DNA of 39,395 nt from Chryseobacterium sp. 36-9 (GTDB lineage: Bacteria; Bacteroidota; Bacteroidia; Flavobacteriales; Weeksellaceae): positions 4,423-43,817 of the forward strand of contig MKVE01000033.1 in assembly GCA_001898785.1 (NCBI GenBank), given 5' to 3'. A program made the position numbers and the translations under genes. Of the stretch, positions 8,597 to 16,934 are shown piece by piece; the first letter of the stretch is position 1, and every line of letters begins with the position of its first letter. The notes beneath the pieces were generated by a model. The model was not told where the DNA came from. It saw nothing but the letters and a program-made list of their open reading frames with translations, and searched no databases.

Positions 8597-8938
8597 TTAT
8601 TTATTTTCACAAAGTTCCAGACCTTTAGTGATAAAATCTCCGTATGAAATTTTTAATCCAGCCCATTTGGGATCATCCAACCATATTTCATCAACTTTAC
8701 TGATAGCAGCATTATTATGTGAAACACCTTTAGCAGTTCCATTTAAAGCATATGTCTTTCCATTGCTGGCCTTGCAGTAAATTTCTTTATATCCAGAACA
8801 ATAAACTTCAACTTCATCAACTGAAAATGGCCATTTTTCTCCATACTCCAGCTTTGAAAATTTTATTGTATTTCGCTGGACTGGGTTAGAACACGATAAT
8901 ATTAATACTAAAAGTAATAAACTGTAAATAGCTTTCAT
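8597..8938 (-). CDS. DUF2511 (YebY-like) lipoprotein
   Basis: 113 residues with a lipoprotein signal (LLLVLILSC; Cys16 would be lipidated). The mature part matches the YebY/DUF2511 pattern: EKWPFSVDEVEVYC, then YALNGTAKG, IWLDDP and GLELC with paired cysteines. The family is small, periplasmic and of unknown function; E. coli YebY has been linked to copper. It converges on the dnaE gene, with stops 16 nt apart. It has its own likely promoter and lies downstream of a nuclease gene cluster, so co-operation with that cluster is not established. Confidence 0.8.
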   Translation of the reverse strand: MKAIYSLLLLVLILSCSNPVQRNTIKFSKLEYGEKWPFSVDEVEVYCSGYKEIYCKASNGKTYALNGTAKGVSHNNAAISKVDEIWLDDPKWAGLKISYGDFITKGLELCENK

Positions 8939-8951
8939 TTTTTAATTTTGT

Positions 8952-9003
8952 CAAAGATAGATTTGAAAACTAAATTGACATTACGGGAAACCGTATTACT
9001 AAG
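8952..9003 (-). promoter_or_regulatory. Promoter and ACGG...CCGTAAT motif upstream of the DUF2511 gene
   Basis: On the minus strand TATCTTTG (8952-8959) is an exact TANNTTTG -7 box, 13 nt before the ATG. About 22 nt further upstream (8982-8998) lies ACGG-TTTC-CCGTAAT, an imperfect palindrome. A close relative of this motif occurs at the same distance from a -7-like box before the gene at 19119, so it may be an activator site. Confidence 0.5.
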
Positions 9004-9017
9004 AACATAAATAGTAT

Positions 9018-9866
9018 TTATGACAAATCTTCTTTATTCACAACAATACCAAGCTGGGTTATAAGAAATGTCTTTTGTTCAAAGATTTGGTTCATAATCA
9101 TCCATACTTTATCCACTAGAGAAAATGTTTTTTGATGGTCCTTATTAATAATAGTTAGTAAACCTGTGTAGGTAATGCTTTTTATCTTTTGATAATTTCC
9201 ATTAAAAAACAGTCTATGATCTGTAAAATCGTAAGATTTCAAAACCATTTCAAAAGGTTTTTGAGTGTGTAGATTTTTTTTAAAAACCATTACAGAATCA
9301 TACAATCTTATTTTTGTGCCATCTTTATTTTCAATATAAACCAAATATTGCTGTGTTTCAGGAAGTATAATTTCATTATCGTCATTTGTTTTAACAACTA
9401 TTCTTGTGACCTCTGGTCTGCTCACATTGATCTTGAAAAATAAATCTAAAATTCCAAATTCAACTTCCTTCTGTTCATTATCATTATTTTCAGATTCTCT
9501 CAGCTGCACTATCTTTATATTATGATGTTCTGCAAACATTTGTGCATCCCGAGTAAATCCATTCCTTGACACAATAATTCCTCTTTGTATATCGGTATCA
9601 TTGATGATAGAAAGAAGCTTCATAACTGTATCTTTAGTTACTTTTTTTTTCCAGTATTTACATTCGATAGCCGTTTTGTAAGTTTGGCAACCATCAAACT
9701 CAGCGGTCAGCACATCAATTTGATGCATAACCCCTGAATTACCTTTTATTTTACAATTCTGCCCATAACCCTCCACTGGAATATGATATTCTTTTTTTAA
9801 AGTATCATAAATATATTTTGTCAGAGATTCATAAATCTTCCAATCAAGACTGTTTAATTCATCCAT
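9018..9866 (-). CDS. Mrr-like PD-(D/E)XK restriction endonuclease
   Basis: 282 residues. Residues about 8-130 form an Mrr_cat-type nuclease fold: HQIDVL (Asp51) and AIECKYW (Glu68, Lys70) make the D-ExK catalytic set. A long helix and a strand, RGIIVSRNGFTRDA, as in Mrr/restriction-endonuclease families, follow. The C-terminal half (about 140-282) is beta-rich and unrecognised, possibly target recognition or partner binding. It lies 11 nt downstream of the small 9878-10327 gene and closes a run of five co-oriented genes with a second nuclease and a DUF262 protein. A role in cutting foreign or modified DNA is likely; the specificity is unknown. Confidence 0.82.
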   Translation of the reverse strand: MDELNSLDWKIYESLTKYIYDTLKKEYHIPVEGYGQNCKIKGNSGVMHQIDVLTAEFDGCQTYKTAIECKYWKKKVTKDTVMKLLSIINDTDIQRGIIVSRNGFTRDAQMFAEHHNIKIVQLRESENNDNEQKEVEFGILDLFFKINVSRPEVTRIVVKTNDDNEIILPETQQYLVYIENKDGTKIRLYDSVMVFKKNLHTQKPFEMVLKSYDFTDHRLFFNGNYQKIKSITYTGLLTIINKDHQKTFSLVDKVWMIMNQIFEQKTFLITQLGIVVNKEDLS

Positions 9867-9877
9867 CGTATTTCACA

Positions 9878-10327
9878 TCAAATTACAACATATAGGTCTT
9901 CATCTTGATCATATATAGCCTTCCCTGATTTTACCAAAGGATTCCAAACTTTATCAATTGCTTCTGGCGTATTCCACTCACAATAATTATCAGATTTTTT
10001 CAAATTACTACTGGAAATTATCCTCTTTCCAAAAATTTCTCTACACTTTAGAAGAAGGCTGATCGAAATTCCTTTCCCCAAATAGTACTTACTACTGTCA
10101 GGATATAAGTCAACTACTTTTAAATCAGTTTCATTTTCCATCTCTAATAAAATGAGACTAAAAGAATCATCACTTTCCTTTGACTCTTCATACACTTCAA
10201 ATACATAAGTAAAACCGTTATATGTCTCATTAAACATATAAGTACATCTAGAAGTAAATTGATAAGTCACATTATTTTTAGTACTTATAAAAATAAACTT
10301 TCTGGATTCATTAATCTCTAATATCAT
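9878..10327 (-). CDS. Unknown protein, possible GNAT-like fold
   Basis: About 149 residues from the ATG at 10327 (MILEINESRKF). An ATG at 10336 or a TTG at 10360 are alternatives, but the TTG would add an unlikely hydrophobic leader. The family is not recognised. The segment YYLGKGISISLLLKCREIFG, followed by RIISSSN, a WNTPEA stretch and VWNPLVKSGKA, recalls the acetyl-CoA loop and the last helices of GNAT acetyltransferases, but the first half does not look like one. It is 11 nt upstream of the Mrr-like nuclease and about 55 nt downstream of the DUF262 gene, so it probably acts with them. Confidence 0.7.
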   Translation of the reverse strand: MILEINESRKFIFISTKNNVTYQFTSRCTYMFNETYNGFTYVFEVYEESKESDDSFSLILLEMENETDLKVVDLYPDSSKYYLGKGISISLLLKCREIFGKRIISSSNLKKSDNYCEWNTPEAIDKVWNPLVKSGKAIYDQDEDLYVVI

Positions 10328-10382
10328 AGTGTACATTTTATTAAAAAATAAGATTATCAAACTGTTAACTAAACAAAAAAAA

Positions 10383-12128
10383 TTAGAATTTAAGTTCCTC
10401 CATTAGTTTTACTGTCAAAATAACTTGACGCTGTTTTGCAAATTTATCAAATGATGAAAAATTTAAATCATTGGGAAAATAGTACTTTTTCTTATTAATT
10501 TTATTTGTAGAAACCCAATCTGCAAGTTGCTTTGCACCTTTTGACTTGTTTTCATTACCATCTAACATTTGGAGATTAATAATGGAATTAAAATACTCCG
10601 GATCTGTAAAGTATTCTCTATTAGAATCAGTCAATTGGATATTATTTAATTTTAGCTTTTTTTCATTGAAATTTGATATCGGATGACAATGATCAAGATT
10701 AAAATCTCCATCCTTATATTTTAAGTTAGGATAAAGTAATGCGAGTATGGGAAAAGCGTATCTATTTTCTTTCTGAGTATATAAAAGATTTTCTACAAAC
10801 TCTTTATCGACGTTTATACTTTTAGTGGTTTTAGAAAGCCTCTTTGCAATAGCGGCAGCAGGGAAAACTGCCGGAGACTTAGCAATTTCTTTTTTCAAAG
10901 TATCTCTGATAGCTTTTAATACACCTTCAGCTTGCCCGCCAAATATTTGATGTAGCAAAACAACATGAAGCCATTTTTTAATAATTGCTCTATCATCTTT
11001 ATATGCAACTTTCTTATGAAAATCTTTTACTTTATCAGTTTTGTATAAATAATATATAATCGGAAGAACAGCATTTAATGATGTCAGTGTTTTTGGAGCA
11101 TATCCAAAGTCTACAATAAGTTGAAAGACTTCTTTAATTGCTTTCCTAATATTTTCCCATTTACTTTCAAAATCTTTAGCATTCTTAATACTGAAATTGG
11201 TTACTCTAAATTTAATATCATCGTTGTACAAAATCAGATAGGTACGCAAAATCAAATCTTTGTTTACGGCAAAGCCGTATTCCTTTACAATTTCATCAAC
11301 TAATCCATTAATTTCTTTGCGGGCATCTAGAATCATCCAACCTGAAATAGTTGTTGACATTACTAAATCCGAATAACTTAAGTTAATACCGCCTGAATTT
11401 ATTCGTATAAAAATATCTAATGCTCTGGTAAAATCAGAACCTTTTTCAAGATAGTAGTGAATAAGTTTCTCAAGATGAACAATATCGTGAAGCCGACTCA
11501 ATATCTCCTGAGCATCCTGATCTTCTATTTCGTGTTTCTTACAATAAGAATTCAGCTGTGCCATTCCGCGAATACCCAAAATATCTCCGACTTTGAACCA
11601 TTTATTTCCATCTTCATTTTTTGCTTCTGAAGGTTTTAAAAACAAGAATTCATATTTTCTATCATCGTCACTATCGTTTAAGTCCTTGCTAGAATCCTTT
11701 TTATATTTAAGATTTAAATAAAGATATCTTGTAGGAATAGAGTGTTCATTATCTTTCCAAGCCAGATTATATTCGTGATAAGCATAAGAACCTTTCAACC
11801 CCAGATAAAGTGCAGTAAGGCGCTGCTGCCCGTCTAAAACGACTTCGAAGCTAGGAAGTTTTTTTGTATCAACTTCTTCTGATCTATTGAGGAATCTTTC
11901 TCTATATTTTTTTAAGATCCCATAAAATCGTTGGTTTTGTGTGTTATTACCTTCAACTCTCCAAAGCAACATTGAACCAATTGGATATTGTTGCATAAGT
12001 GAGTCAAATAACATCTCTATTTTTCCAGATGACCAAACAAAATCTCGTTGAATTGCAGGAAGTAAATATTGATTGTAATCTATTTTATCGATTGCATCTG
12101 CAATTGAAAGCGGAGGAAAAAATGACAT
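10383..12128 (-). CDS. DUF262 / HNH (GmrSD-like) protein
   Basis: 581 residues. The N-terminal DUF262 (ParB/Srx-like NTPase-nuclease) domain carries LPAIQRDFVW (24-33) and the hallmark VLDGQQRLTAL (DGQQR at 99-103). The C-terminal part holds an HNH/DUF1524-type nuclease: DHCHPIS, then conserved Asn and LQMLDGNENKSKG. This two-domain fusion is the single-chain GmrSD arrangement; members restrict phage DNA with glucosylated or otherwise modified bases, and related DGQQR proteins work in Ssp and BREX-associated defence. It sits in the middle of a five-gene co-oriented cluster between two PD-(D/E)XK nucleases. Type IV-like restriction is the best functional guess. Confidence 0.9.
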   Translation of the reverse strand: MSFFPPLSIADAIDKIDYNQYLLPAIQRDFVWSSGKIEMLFDSLMQQYPIGSMLLWRVEGNNTQNQRFYGILKKYRERFLNRSEEVDTKKLPSFEVVLDGQQRLTALYLGLKGSYAYHEYNLAWKDNEHSIPTRYLYLNLKYKKDSSKDLNDSDDDRKYEFLFLKPSEAKNEDGNKWFKVGDILGIRGMAQLNSYCKKHEIEDQDAQEILSRLHDIVHLEKLIHYYLEKGSDFTRALDIFIRINSGGINLSYSDLVMSTTISGWMILDARKEINGLVDEIVKEYGFAVNKDLILRTYLILYNDDIKFRVTNFSIKNAKDFESKWENIRKAIKEVFQLIVDFGYAPKTLTSLNAVLPIIYYLYKTDKVKDFHKKVAYKDDRAIIKKWLHVVLLHQIFGGQAEGVLKAIRDTLKKEIAKSPAVFPAAAIAKRLSKTTKSINVDKEFVENLLYTQKENRYAFPILALLYPNLKYKDGDFNLDHCHPISNFNEKKLKLNNIQLTDSNREYFTDPEYFNSIINLQMLDGNENKSKGAKQLADWVSTNKINKKKYYFPNDLNFSSFDKFAKQRQVILTVKLMEELKF

Positions 12129-12210
12129 AATTTATTTTTTAATTTTAATGTTTTTAGCTTTAAGAACTTTATGTTGATCACTTATAAAGGTCGAGATAAC
12201 AAAGAGAATA

Positions 12211-13236
12211 TCAATTACTACTCTTTTTATCAAACAAATATTTGCCTTCTTGTATTTCGAGATAGTCGATTACAAAATGCACAACTTTTCTGGCATCCTT
12301 CAGGACTTCTGGTGCTAGTCCAGGCACTTTAAATTGATTAATCTCTGAATTATAATTAATCATTTCACTATCAAAATTTTCAATCCCTTTTGGTTTACGT
12401 AATCTACAGTAAGGATTTATAATACTTAGATTTAAGGTTTCATTCAAGTTCCAGGAATTCTCAATATTTTTATTATAGAAATCTTTGTGCTTGTAATATA
12501 AGTTAGTTAAAATCACTAAGTCTACATTATTGTAATCAGCAGGGTCGCAAAAAGAACCATTAGTAAACAGACCTTCGGGGCCGTTAAGATAACCTACCCA
12601 GCTCTGCATATCCTCTCTATCACCACAGCATATTAATAAAATATTGATCTCATTTTCTTTTGATAAATCATTAAATTTTTCGTGCGCGTTAATCAGAAAA
12701 TCTTTAAGATTATTATCCATACTTTTTAACTCAGAATGTTCTTTCAGAGATTTACCTTGCTTTATTAAACCTTCATCTATCGCATTGGAAAGTATTGACA
12801 TTATGTCTAGCCTATTGTCAAGTCGACCATAAGTTTGATATTTGAAAGATTCTGTATTTTGTACCTTCTCTCTATTAGTAAAAGCCGCACATTTTACTTC
12901 AATATTGTATGTGAAATTGTTAGACTGAAATTTAACGTCTACATCTTTTTGATTTTTAGGGTTTACTTTAGCTTCGACCCTGAAACCATTTTTCTCACAA
13001 AAATAATTTGCAACTGCCAGCTCACAGGCACTTTGAATATAAGCTTTTTCGTCAAATTTTGCTTTTTTTAGCTGTAACTTATTTCCCCAGAGATCCTTGA
13101 AATCTCTATTGGATATAAACTGTTTAATTTTTGAAACAGATTCAATAAATTCATCAAAATAAATATTTCCGGAATTTTTTGCAATTTTAAGGTAATGACC
13201 ATCCGGTACATTTAATTCATTAAATTCTTCTCTCAT
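12211..13236 (-). CDS. PD-(D/E)XK nuclease-like protein of unknown family
   Basis: 341 residues from the ATG at 13236; an upstream GTG at 13284 is possible but gives a hydrophobic, less likely start. A clear nuclease core is visible: CELAVANYF (Glu72), QKDVDVKF (Asp98/Asp100) and YNIEVKCA (Glu113, Lys115), the classic E...D...ExK arrangement. The remaining 220 residues are unrecognised and include LLICCGDRED and VDLVILTNLYY strands. It lies upstream of the DUF262/HNH gene on the same strand (82-nt gap). It probably cuts DNA, or is a recognition subunit, as part of the surrounding defence-like cluster. The exact family is unknown. Confidence 0.72.
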   Translation of the reverse strand: MREEFNELNVPDGHYLKIAKNSGNIYFDEFIESVSKIKQFISNRDFKDLWGNKLQLKKAKFDEKAYIQSACELAVANYFCEKNGFRVEAKVNPKNQKDVDVKFQSNNFTYNIEVKCAAFTNREKVQNTESFKYQTYGRLDNRLDIMSILSNAIDEGLIKQGKSLKEHSELKSMDNNLKDFLINAHEKFNDLSKENEINILLICCGDREDMQSWVGYLNGPEGLFTNGSFCDPADYNNVDLVILTNLYYKHKDFYNKNIENSWNLNETLNLSIINPYCRLRKPKGIENFDSEMINYNSEINQFKVPGLAPEVLKDARKVVHFVIDYLEIQEGKYLFDKKSSN

Positions 13237-13326
13237 GAAGTGGCAATTAGTTTTGGATTTTAAGAAAATAACTTTTAGAATCACTGGGAAAGTGACTCTT
13301 AGATTTAGAGTGAATGACTTAGTTTG

Positions 13327-13857
13327 CTAAAGTCTCGCAAAGAAATATGCAAGATCAAAGATTTCAATTTCTTGTTTTTGATTATTAATATCATCAATAT
13401 ATATTCTCAAATCACCAACTCTTGTTAAAACACCTTCCATTTCTTTCTTATCGTCATACCAAGAAGTTGAATAAACTACATATAATTCTTTACCAACAAC
13501 AGTTTCAAAATCAGCTTTTTTTACACTAAAGGGATCAAGAATATATTTATTAAAAATAAATAGAAAGTCAAATTCAAAGTACATATTATCGTAGAACCAA
13601 TCTTTTACTGAGAGTCTAAGTTTATTACCATGCAAAGAATGATCTATAATATGTTCGTACCCAAAACGATATTCTTTTGGCTTTGGAGCATTAATCCTTA
13701 AAAGAACGACTGACTTTTCTTGGAAAATGATTCTGAATGGGCTTTTCTCTACTTGCTTTATAGAATCATGTTTCTTGATAACTGAGCAAAAACAATTGAA
13801 ATCCTGATCAATTTTTAAATTATTTCTTCTCAAGAATTCAATAATGGAATGTTGCAT
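13327..13857 (-). CDS. Unknown 176-residue protein, first gene of the nuclease cluster
   Basis: Not recognised. The protein is soluble, rich in aromatic residues and beta-prone (FRIIFQEKSVVLLRI, YFEFDFLFIF, ELYVVYSTSWY), with no nuclease motif, signal peptide or HTH. It is the most upstream gene of the co-oriented run that continues with the PD-(D/E)XK and DUF262 genes (about 90 nt to the next ATG). A strong terminator separates it from the preceding small gene, so it may be the start of the transcript. Its position suggests a sensor, inhibitor or structural partner of the nucleases; nothing in the sequence proves this. Confidence 0.65.
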   Translation of the reverse strand: MQHSIIEFLRRNNLKIDQDFNCFCSVIKKHDSIKQVEKSPFRIIFQEKSVVLLRINAPKPKEYRFGYEHIIDHSLHGNKLRLSVKDWFYDNMYFEFDFLFIFNKYILDPFSVKKADFETVVGKELYVVYSTSWYDDKKEMEGVLTRVGDLRIYIDDINNQKQEIEIFDLAYFFARL

Positions 13858-13889
13858 AACGTAAATTATTAGTTTTTTATAAATTTACA

Positions 13890-13918
13890 AAAAAAGCCTG
13901 AATAGATATTCAGACTTT
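13890..13918 (-). terminator. Intrinsic terminator of the 40-residue protein gene
   Basis: On the minus strand AAGTCTGAATA-TC-TATTCAGGCTT folds into a near-perfect stem (core CTGAATA 13898-13904 with TATTCAG 13907-13913) followed by a run of T. It isolates the small gene above it from the nuclease cluster below. Confidence 0.8.
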
Positions 13919-13936
13919 AGAATGTTTTAAACAGAG

Positions 13937-14059
13937 TTATTTTTTAGGTGTAGAAGGCTTACTACTTCCTCCACTTGAAGTTTTAGCAGGATTGTTTCCC
14001 CTATTTCCTCCAGAAGGATTTCCTGTTTTACTTGGCCAGTTTTTGTTTGAATTACTCAT
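13937..14059 (-). CDS. 40-residue Gly/Asn/Ser/Lys-rich protein
   Basis: It starts MSNSNKNWPSKTGNPSGG and ends SSKPSTPKK. Composition is low-complexity and basic, with no acidic residue, no hydrophobic stretch and a single Trp. Similar tiny proteins with NWPSKTGNPSG-like starts are, from memory, scattered through bacterial genomes without a known role. The gene is credible because its stop is followed at about 20 nt by a strong intrinsic terminator and it lies in line behind the HEPN-like gene (124-nt gap). It is probably disordered; binding to RNA, DNA or a partner protein is a guess. Confidence 0.6.
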   Translation of the reverse strand: MSNSNKNWPSKTGNPSGGNRGNNPAKTSSGGSSKPSTPKK

Positions 14060-14115
14060 TATTTTAATTTGTTTTAGTGCCTACTACTTTTAACGTCGAT
14101 GTTGGGCTAGTTTTG

Positions 14116-14127
14116 ACATGATCATGT
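14116..14127. promoter_or_regulatory. 12-bp perfect palindrome upstream of the small protein gene
   Basis: ACATGATCATGT, 57 nt upstream of the 40-residue protein's ATG, between it and the HEPN-like gene. It could be an operator; no regulator is assigned. Confidence 0.3.
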
Positions 14128-14183
14128 AATCGAAATACGTGCCAAATGTTAAAAAAAGTTAAAATAAGAAATTATTTTAGGAG

Positions 14184-14885
14184 CTATCCATTATAATCAA
14201 AATCAGCCAATGGATGTTTTACTCTTTCAGCGGTCGGAATTAGAGAATTGAATCTTATTATAACTTTAATTACCTGCTCAATTAGAAGAAGTTGTTCTTT
14301 ACCAGTAATATTATTAGGTTGGTTTTGAATCAATTCTAATTTAACTTTTGACTTATTTATTACGGAAGTGTTATCTTCAATTTCTAAACTATGATTCGGC
14401 TTAGTGTGAATTCCAAAATTGTGCATTGTATTTCGCAAATAGAAAAAATAGATAATCACATCTCTTTCATAAGCTGTAATACCTGCAAAAAAGGAAATCA
14501 TACTTAATAACTTTTCAAAAGTCTCCTTTATAGAAGTTTTATTAATTGTATTAGCCCTTGCCTCAAAGTGCTTTGCTATAGCTCTAAAGTTGGTTTCAAT
14601 GGAAATAAACAGAGCATTATAAAAGGCATCTTTAATGAATCCATTAAAATTATGATCTAGATCAACCAGATCATTTTCTACAAATCCTTCCCAAATATTT
14701 TCTTGAAGATATTTAATATCACTTAAGTGTGTCGATAATTTAAGAGCAATCAGGTAATTTTGAATGCTTGATGCAATAGCATCCATTGTTATGTTTCTAA
14801 CATCTTCCAGATCACCGTGATTATTATTAGAAGATGCAAAATTTAGTAATTTCGATACTAGTTCAATCTTTTCGTCAAATTCCAT
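14184..14885 (-). CDS. Helical protein with HEPN-like motif
   Basis: 233 residues, predicted almost entirely helical. YFFYLRNTMHNFGIHT (about 146-161) gives Arg151, Asn152, His155 and His160, which resembles the RN-x-x-H / R-x(4-6)-H motif of HEPN ribonucleases, although the Arg-His spacing of three is shorter than canonical. The local context (hydrophobic helix, RN, H, G) is that of HEPN-type Abi proteins. It is the third gene of a co-oriented trio with the DUF6236-like gene (61-nt gap) and an AbiU2-type HEPN gene. An RNA-targeting abortive-infection or toxin role is likely; a structural, inactive HEPN is possible. Confidence 0.6.
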   Translation of the reverse strand: MEFDEKIELVSKLLNFASSNNNHGDLEDVRNITMDAIASSIQNYLIALKLSTHLSDIKYLQENIWEGFVENDLVDLDHNFNGFIKDAFYNALFISIETNFRAIAKHFEARANTINKTSIKETFEKLLSMISFFAGITAYERDVIIYFFYLRNTMHNFGIHTKPNHSLEIEDNTSVINKSKVKLELIQNQPNNITGKEQLLLIEQVIKVIIRFNSLIPTAERVKHPLADFDYNG

Positions 14886-14946
14886 AGATAGTTTTTTAAT
14901 TTTTATATTTTATTTATTTCAATCCGCTTTACTTCAAATACGAAAG

Positions 14947-15936
14947 TTATCTGAGTTTTTTGTCTACTAAAGCAAGATATTTCATTCCTGATTGGTCAAA
15001 GACATTTTCCGTTTTTTCAATTTTCATCGCGGAATATACAGCATTTGCAAATCCTGGTAATCCCCAAAGCATAGATTTTAAATCTCCGGTGGCTACAATT
15101 CCTTGCGTGGCACCAATAATCCCACATACTGATCCGAAAATAATATTTCCTATTTGACTCTCTCCCATTTTTGCGGTTAGCTCACCTTTTCTAATCACCA
15201 ATTCTCTGATCTTTTCGTTAAATAAATCTGTCCCCTCTATTACTGTGGGATCAAGCACAAGTAATTCAACTCTGCTTGTAAAAGCATCTAACAGATCACC
15301 ATGCTTCTCCTTGAAGCGCAACATTTTATCTAACTTTATATTTTGTGGAAATGGGATCAAACTTTCTAAAATCGTCTGCCTTTTTTTTTGGTTTTTTAGA
15401 TTTTTAATACTGTAAAACCTTGACCTTAAATTATCAGTCATAGGAATTCTGTTCGTCTTAGCTCCAATTATGGTAGCTACGAACTTCATTAATTGATCTG
15501 CCGTTTTTGTTTCCACTGCATACCAATTTCCCTCTGCTCTACTGGCAAGCCCTAAATTTTCAAGACTATAGAAGACATTATCATCAAACTTATCAGCGTG
15601 TATTCTGGCAGAAGAAAACTTCTGAGAATGCACTAAATTCCTTTGACTATTATAGAATCGATTTTGTGCTTTTTCAAGTGAATTTTTATTCTTCTCAATC
15701 TCGGTAACGAAAGGTTTTGTTACTTCCCAAGGTTCATCAAATATCTCAATAGGATTTATAGGAACTATCAGAGACATTCTAACAAGCTCCATCATAAACG
15801 GGTCATAATTCCGTTCTGGTTGCCAAAGATATTCCTGAGGTACAATCGCAGCAATATCCTTGTAATAAAGAAGAGTTCTTATAGTCCAGTCATTATCCGG
15901 TACATTGATATAAGGGTAATATAAAATATCACTCAT
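14947..15936 (-). CDS. DUF6236-like protein
   Basis: 329 residues. The N-terminus (LYYPYINVPDNDWTIRTLLYYKDIAAIVP) resembles the start of DUF6236 proteins, a bacterial family of unknown function; I recall it rather than compute it. The middle is charged and helical (about 85-230). Near residues 265-295 there is a Gly-rich hydrophobic segment (IGNIIFGSVCGIIGATQGIVA), possibly membrane-inserting or a buried hairpin. It sits between two HEPN-like genes (40 nt downstream of the first), so the three may form one system with HEPN as toxin and this protein as sensor or effector. The function is unknown. Confidence 0.6.
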   Translation of the reverse strand: MSDILYYPYINVPDNDWTIRTLLYYKDIAAIVPQEYLWQPERNYDPFMMELVRMSLIVPINPIEIFDEPWEVTKPFVTEIEKNKNSLEKAQNRFYNSQRNLVHSQKFSSARIHADKFDDNVFYSLENLGLASRAEGNWYAVETKTADQLMKFVATIIGAKTNRIPMTDNLRSRFYSIKNLKNQKKRQTILESLIPFPQNIKLDKMLRFKEKHGDLLDAFTSRVELLVLDPTVIEGTDLFNEKIRELVIRKGELTAKMGESQIGNIIFGSVCGIIGATQGIVATGDLKSMLWGLPGFANAVYSAMKIEKTENVFDQSGMKYLALVDKKLR

Positions 15937-15976
15937 AGTAATTAGTTTTTAGTTTTTAGTTTTTACAATAATTTGG

Positions 15977-16660
15977 TTATTCTTTATCTAAGTCATTTCT
16001 TTTTTTAACCTGTTCGTCATGATGGTCATTAATTATGGCAAATAAATCTTTCATATTCCAAAGGTTTGTAAACATAAAAGTGGAATTATTAAATCCAGAA
16101 TTAAAGCGGTTATAGATTCCCTCCGCAATATCAGAAAGTTGCTTTATTTCAGCGAGGCTTTCAACTTCTATCTCACCAAGTTTATCAGGATCGAAGTGAG
16201 CATAATAAGAGTCTCGTCTTGCTTTAATTTTCTCAACCAAAAACTCCGCCTGATTAATCTCTTCTCTGGAAATAGCAATAGCATTTTTAATATCTGCTTT
16301 ATGTTTAAACAGATAGTCATATTCACCTTCACTACCATTTTCAGAAAGCTTACGATTTTTAGTCAGCATCTCTTTGAGTTCTTCGTCAAAATCGCTGTTT
16401 TCTAACTTATTCATCAATTTTTTCAGGCTGCGTTTTTCATCCTGAACAAACAGTTTAGACAATGTTAGTGTTGCAAAGGAATAAGCTAGTGCTACATAAT
16501 GCCCTAAAAAATAACTAAAAGGAGCAATTTTTTCTCTGCTTTCATTATTTTGCTCAATAATCTCGTCAATATTTGAAGTGCAGATAACTAGATCACGAAT
16601 CATAATTTGGAAATACTGCATAAAGCTATTCAGCTCATCTTTTGTAAAAATATTTTTCAT
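15977..16660 (-). CDS. AbiU2-type HEPN protein
   Basis: About 227 residues from the ATG at 16660 (MKNIFTKDEL). A TTG at 16699 is less likely because it would overlap a coding-like remnant. The protein is all-helical. KARRDSYYAHFDPDK carries the HEPN signature Arg149-x5-His155 in the AbiU2 style (R-D-x-x-x-AHFD). A preceding helix with YVALAYSFATLTLSKLF forms the first half of the four-helix bundle. HEPN_AbiU2 proteins are linked with abortive infection and RNA cleavage. It is the first of three co-oriented genes with the DUF6236-like and second HEPN-like genes, each gap under 65 nt, so they probably form one operon. Confidence 0.72.
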   Translation of the reverse strand: MKNIFTKDELNSFMQYFQIMIRDLVICTSNIDEIIEQNNESREKIAPFSYFLGHYVALAYSFATLTLSKLFVQDEKRSLKKLMNKLENSDFDEELKEMLTKNRKLSENGSEGEYDYLFKHKADIKNAIAISREEINQAEFLVEKIKARRDSYYAHFDPDKLGEIEVESLAEIKQLSDIAEGIYNRFNSGFNNSTFMFTNLWNMKDLFAIINDHHDEQVKKRNDLDKE

Positions 16661-16683
16661 TAAACTAATATAAAAAATTGTTT

Positions 16684-16853
16684 TTAGTTGTTTCTCCAAA
16701 CATTTACATCCGTGTAGACAAGCTTTTTCAGCTCATTAAATCGAGTATCATCCAGATCTTTTCCGCAAATGACTTCATGCAAGACCCCCGCGTAATCTTT
16801 AATTTCTTGGTTAACAATTTTTGCAACTGTTTCCAGTTGATCTTCTGTAAGAT
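16684..16853 (-). pseudogene. Short coding-like remnant without a start codon
   Basis: The minus strand is open for about 56 codons with a natural protein composition (NLTEDQLETVAKIVNQEIKD ... LDDTRFNELKKLVYTDVNVW), ending in TAA. It has an in-frame stop just upstream and no ATG, GTG or TTG near the beginning. It probably is the 3' stub of a lost gene just ahead of the HEPN trio. Alternatively it could start at an internal TTG and make a peptide under 40 residues. Confidence 0.4.
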
Positions 16854-16934
16854 TTATATTTTTATTTTATTATTATCTAGGTTGATAATCTTTAAGGTTT
16901 AGTTATAGATTTGTTACAGTATTAAAGAATTTTT

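Noticed and set aside
10328-10360. TTG start at 10360 for the 9878 gene
   Set aside because: It adds a short hydrophobic leader without support; ATG codons at 10336 and 10327 fit better.
16678-16902. Plus-strand ORF of 74 residues
   Set aside because: Hydrophobic composition and position opposite a coding-like minus-strand remnant indicate a shadow frame.
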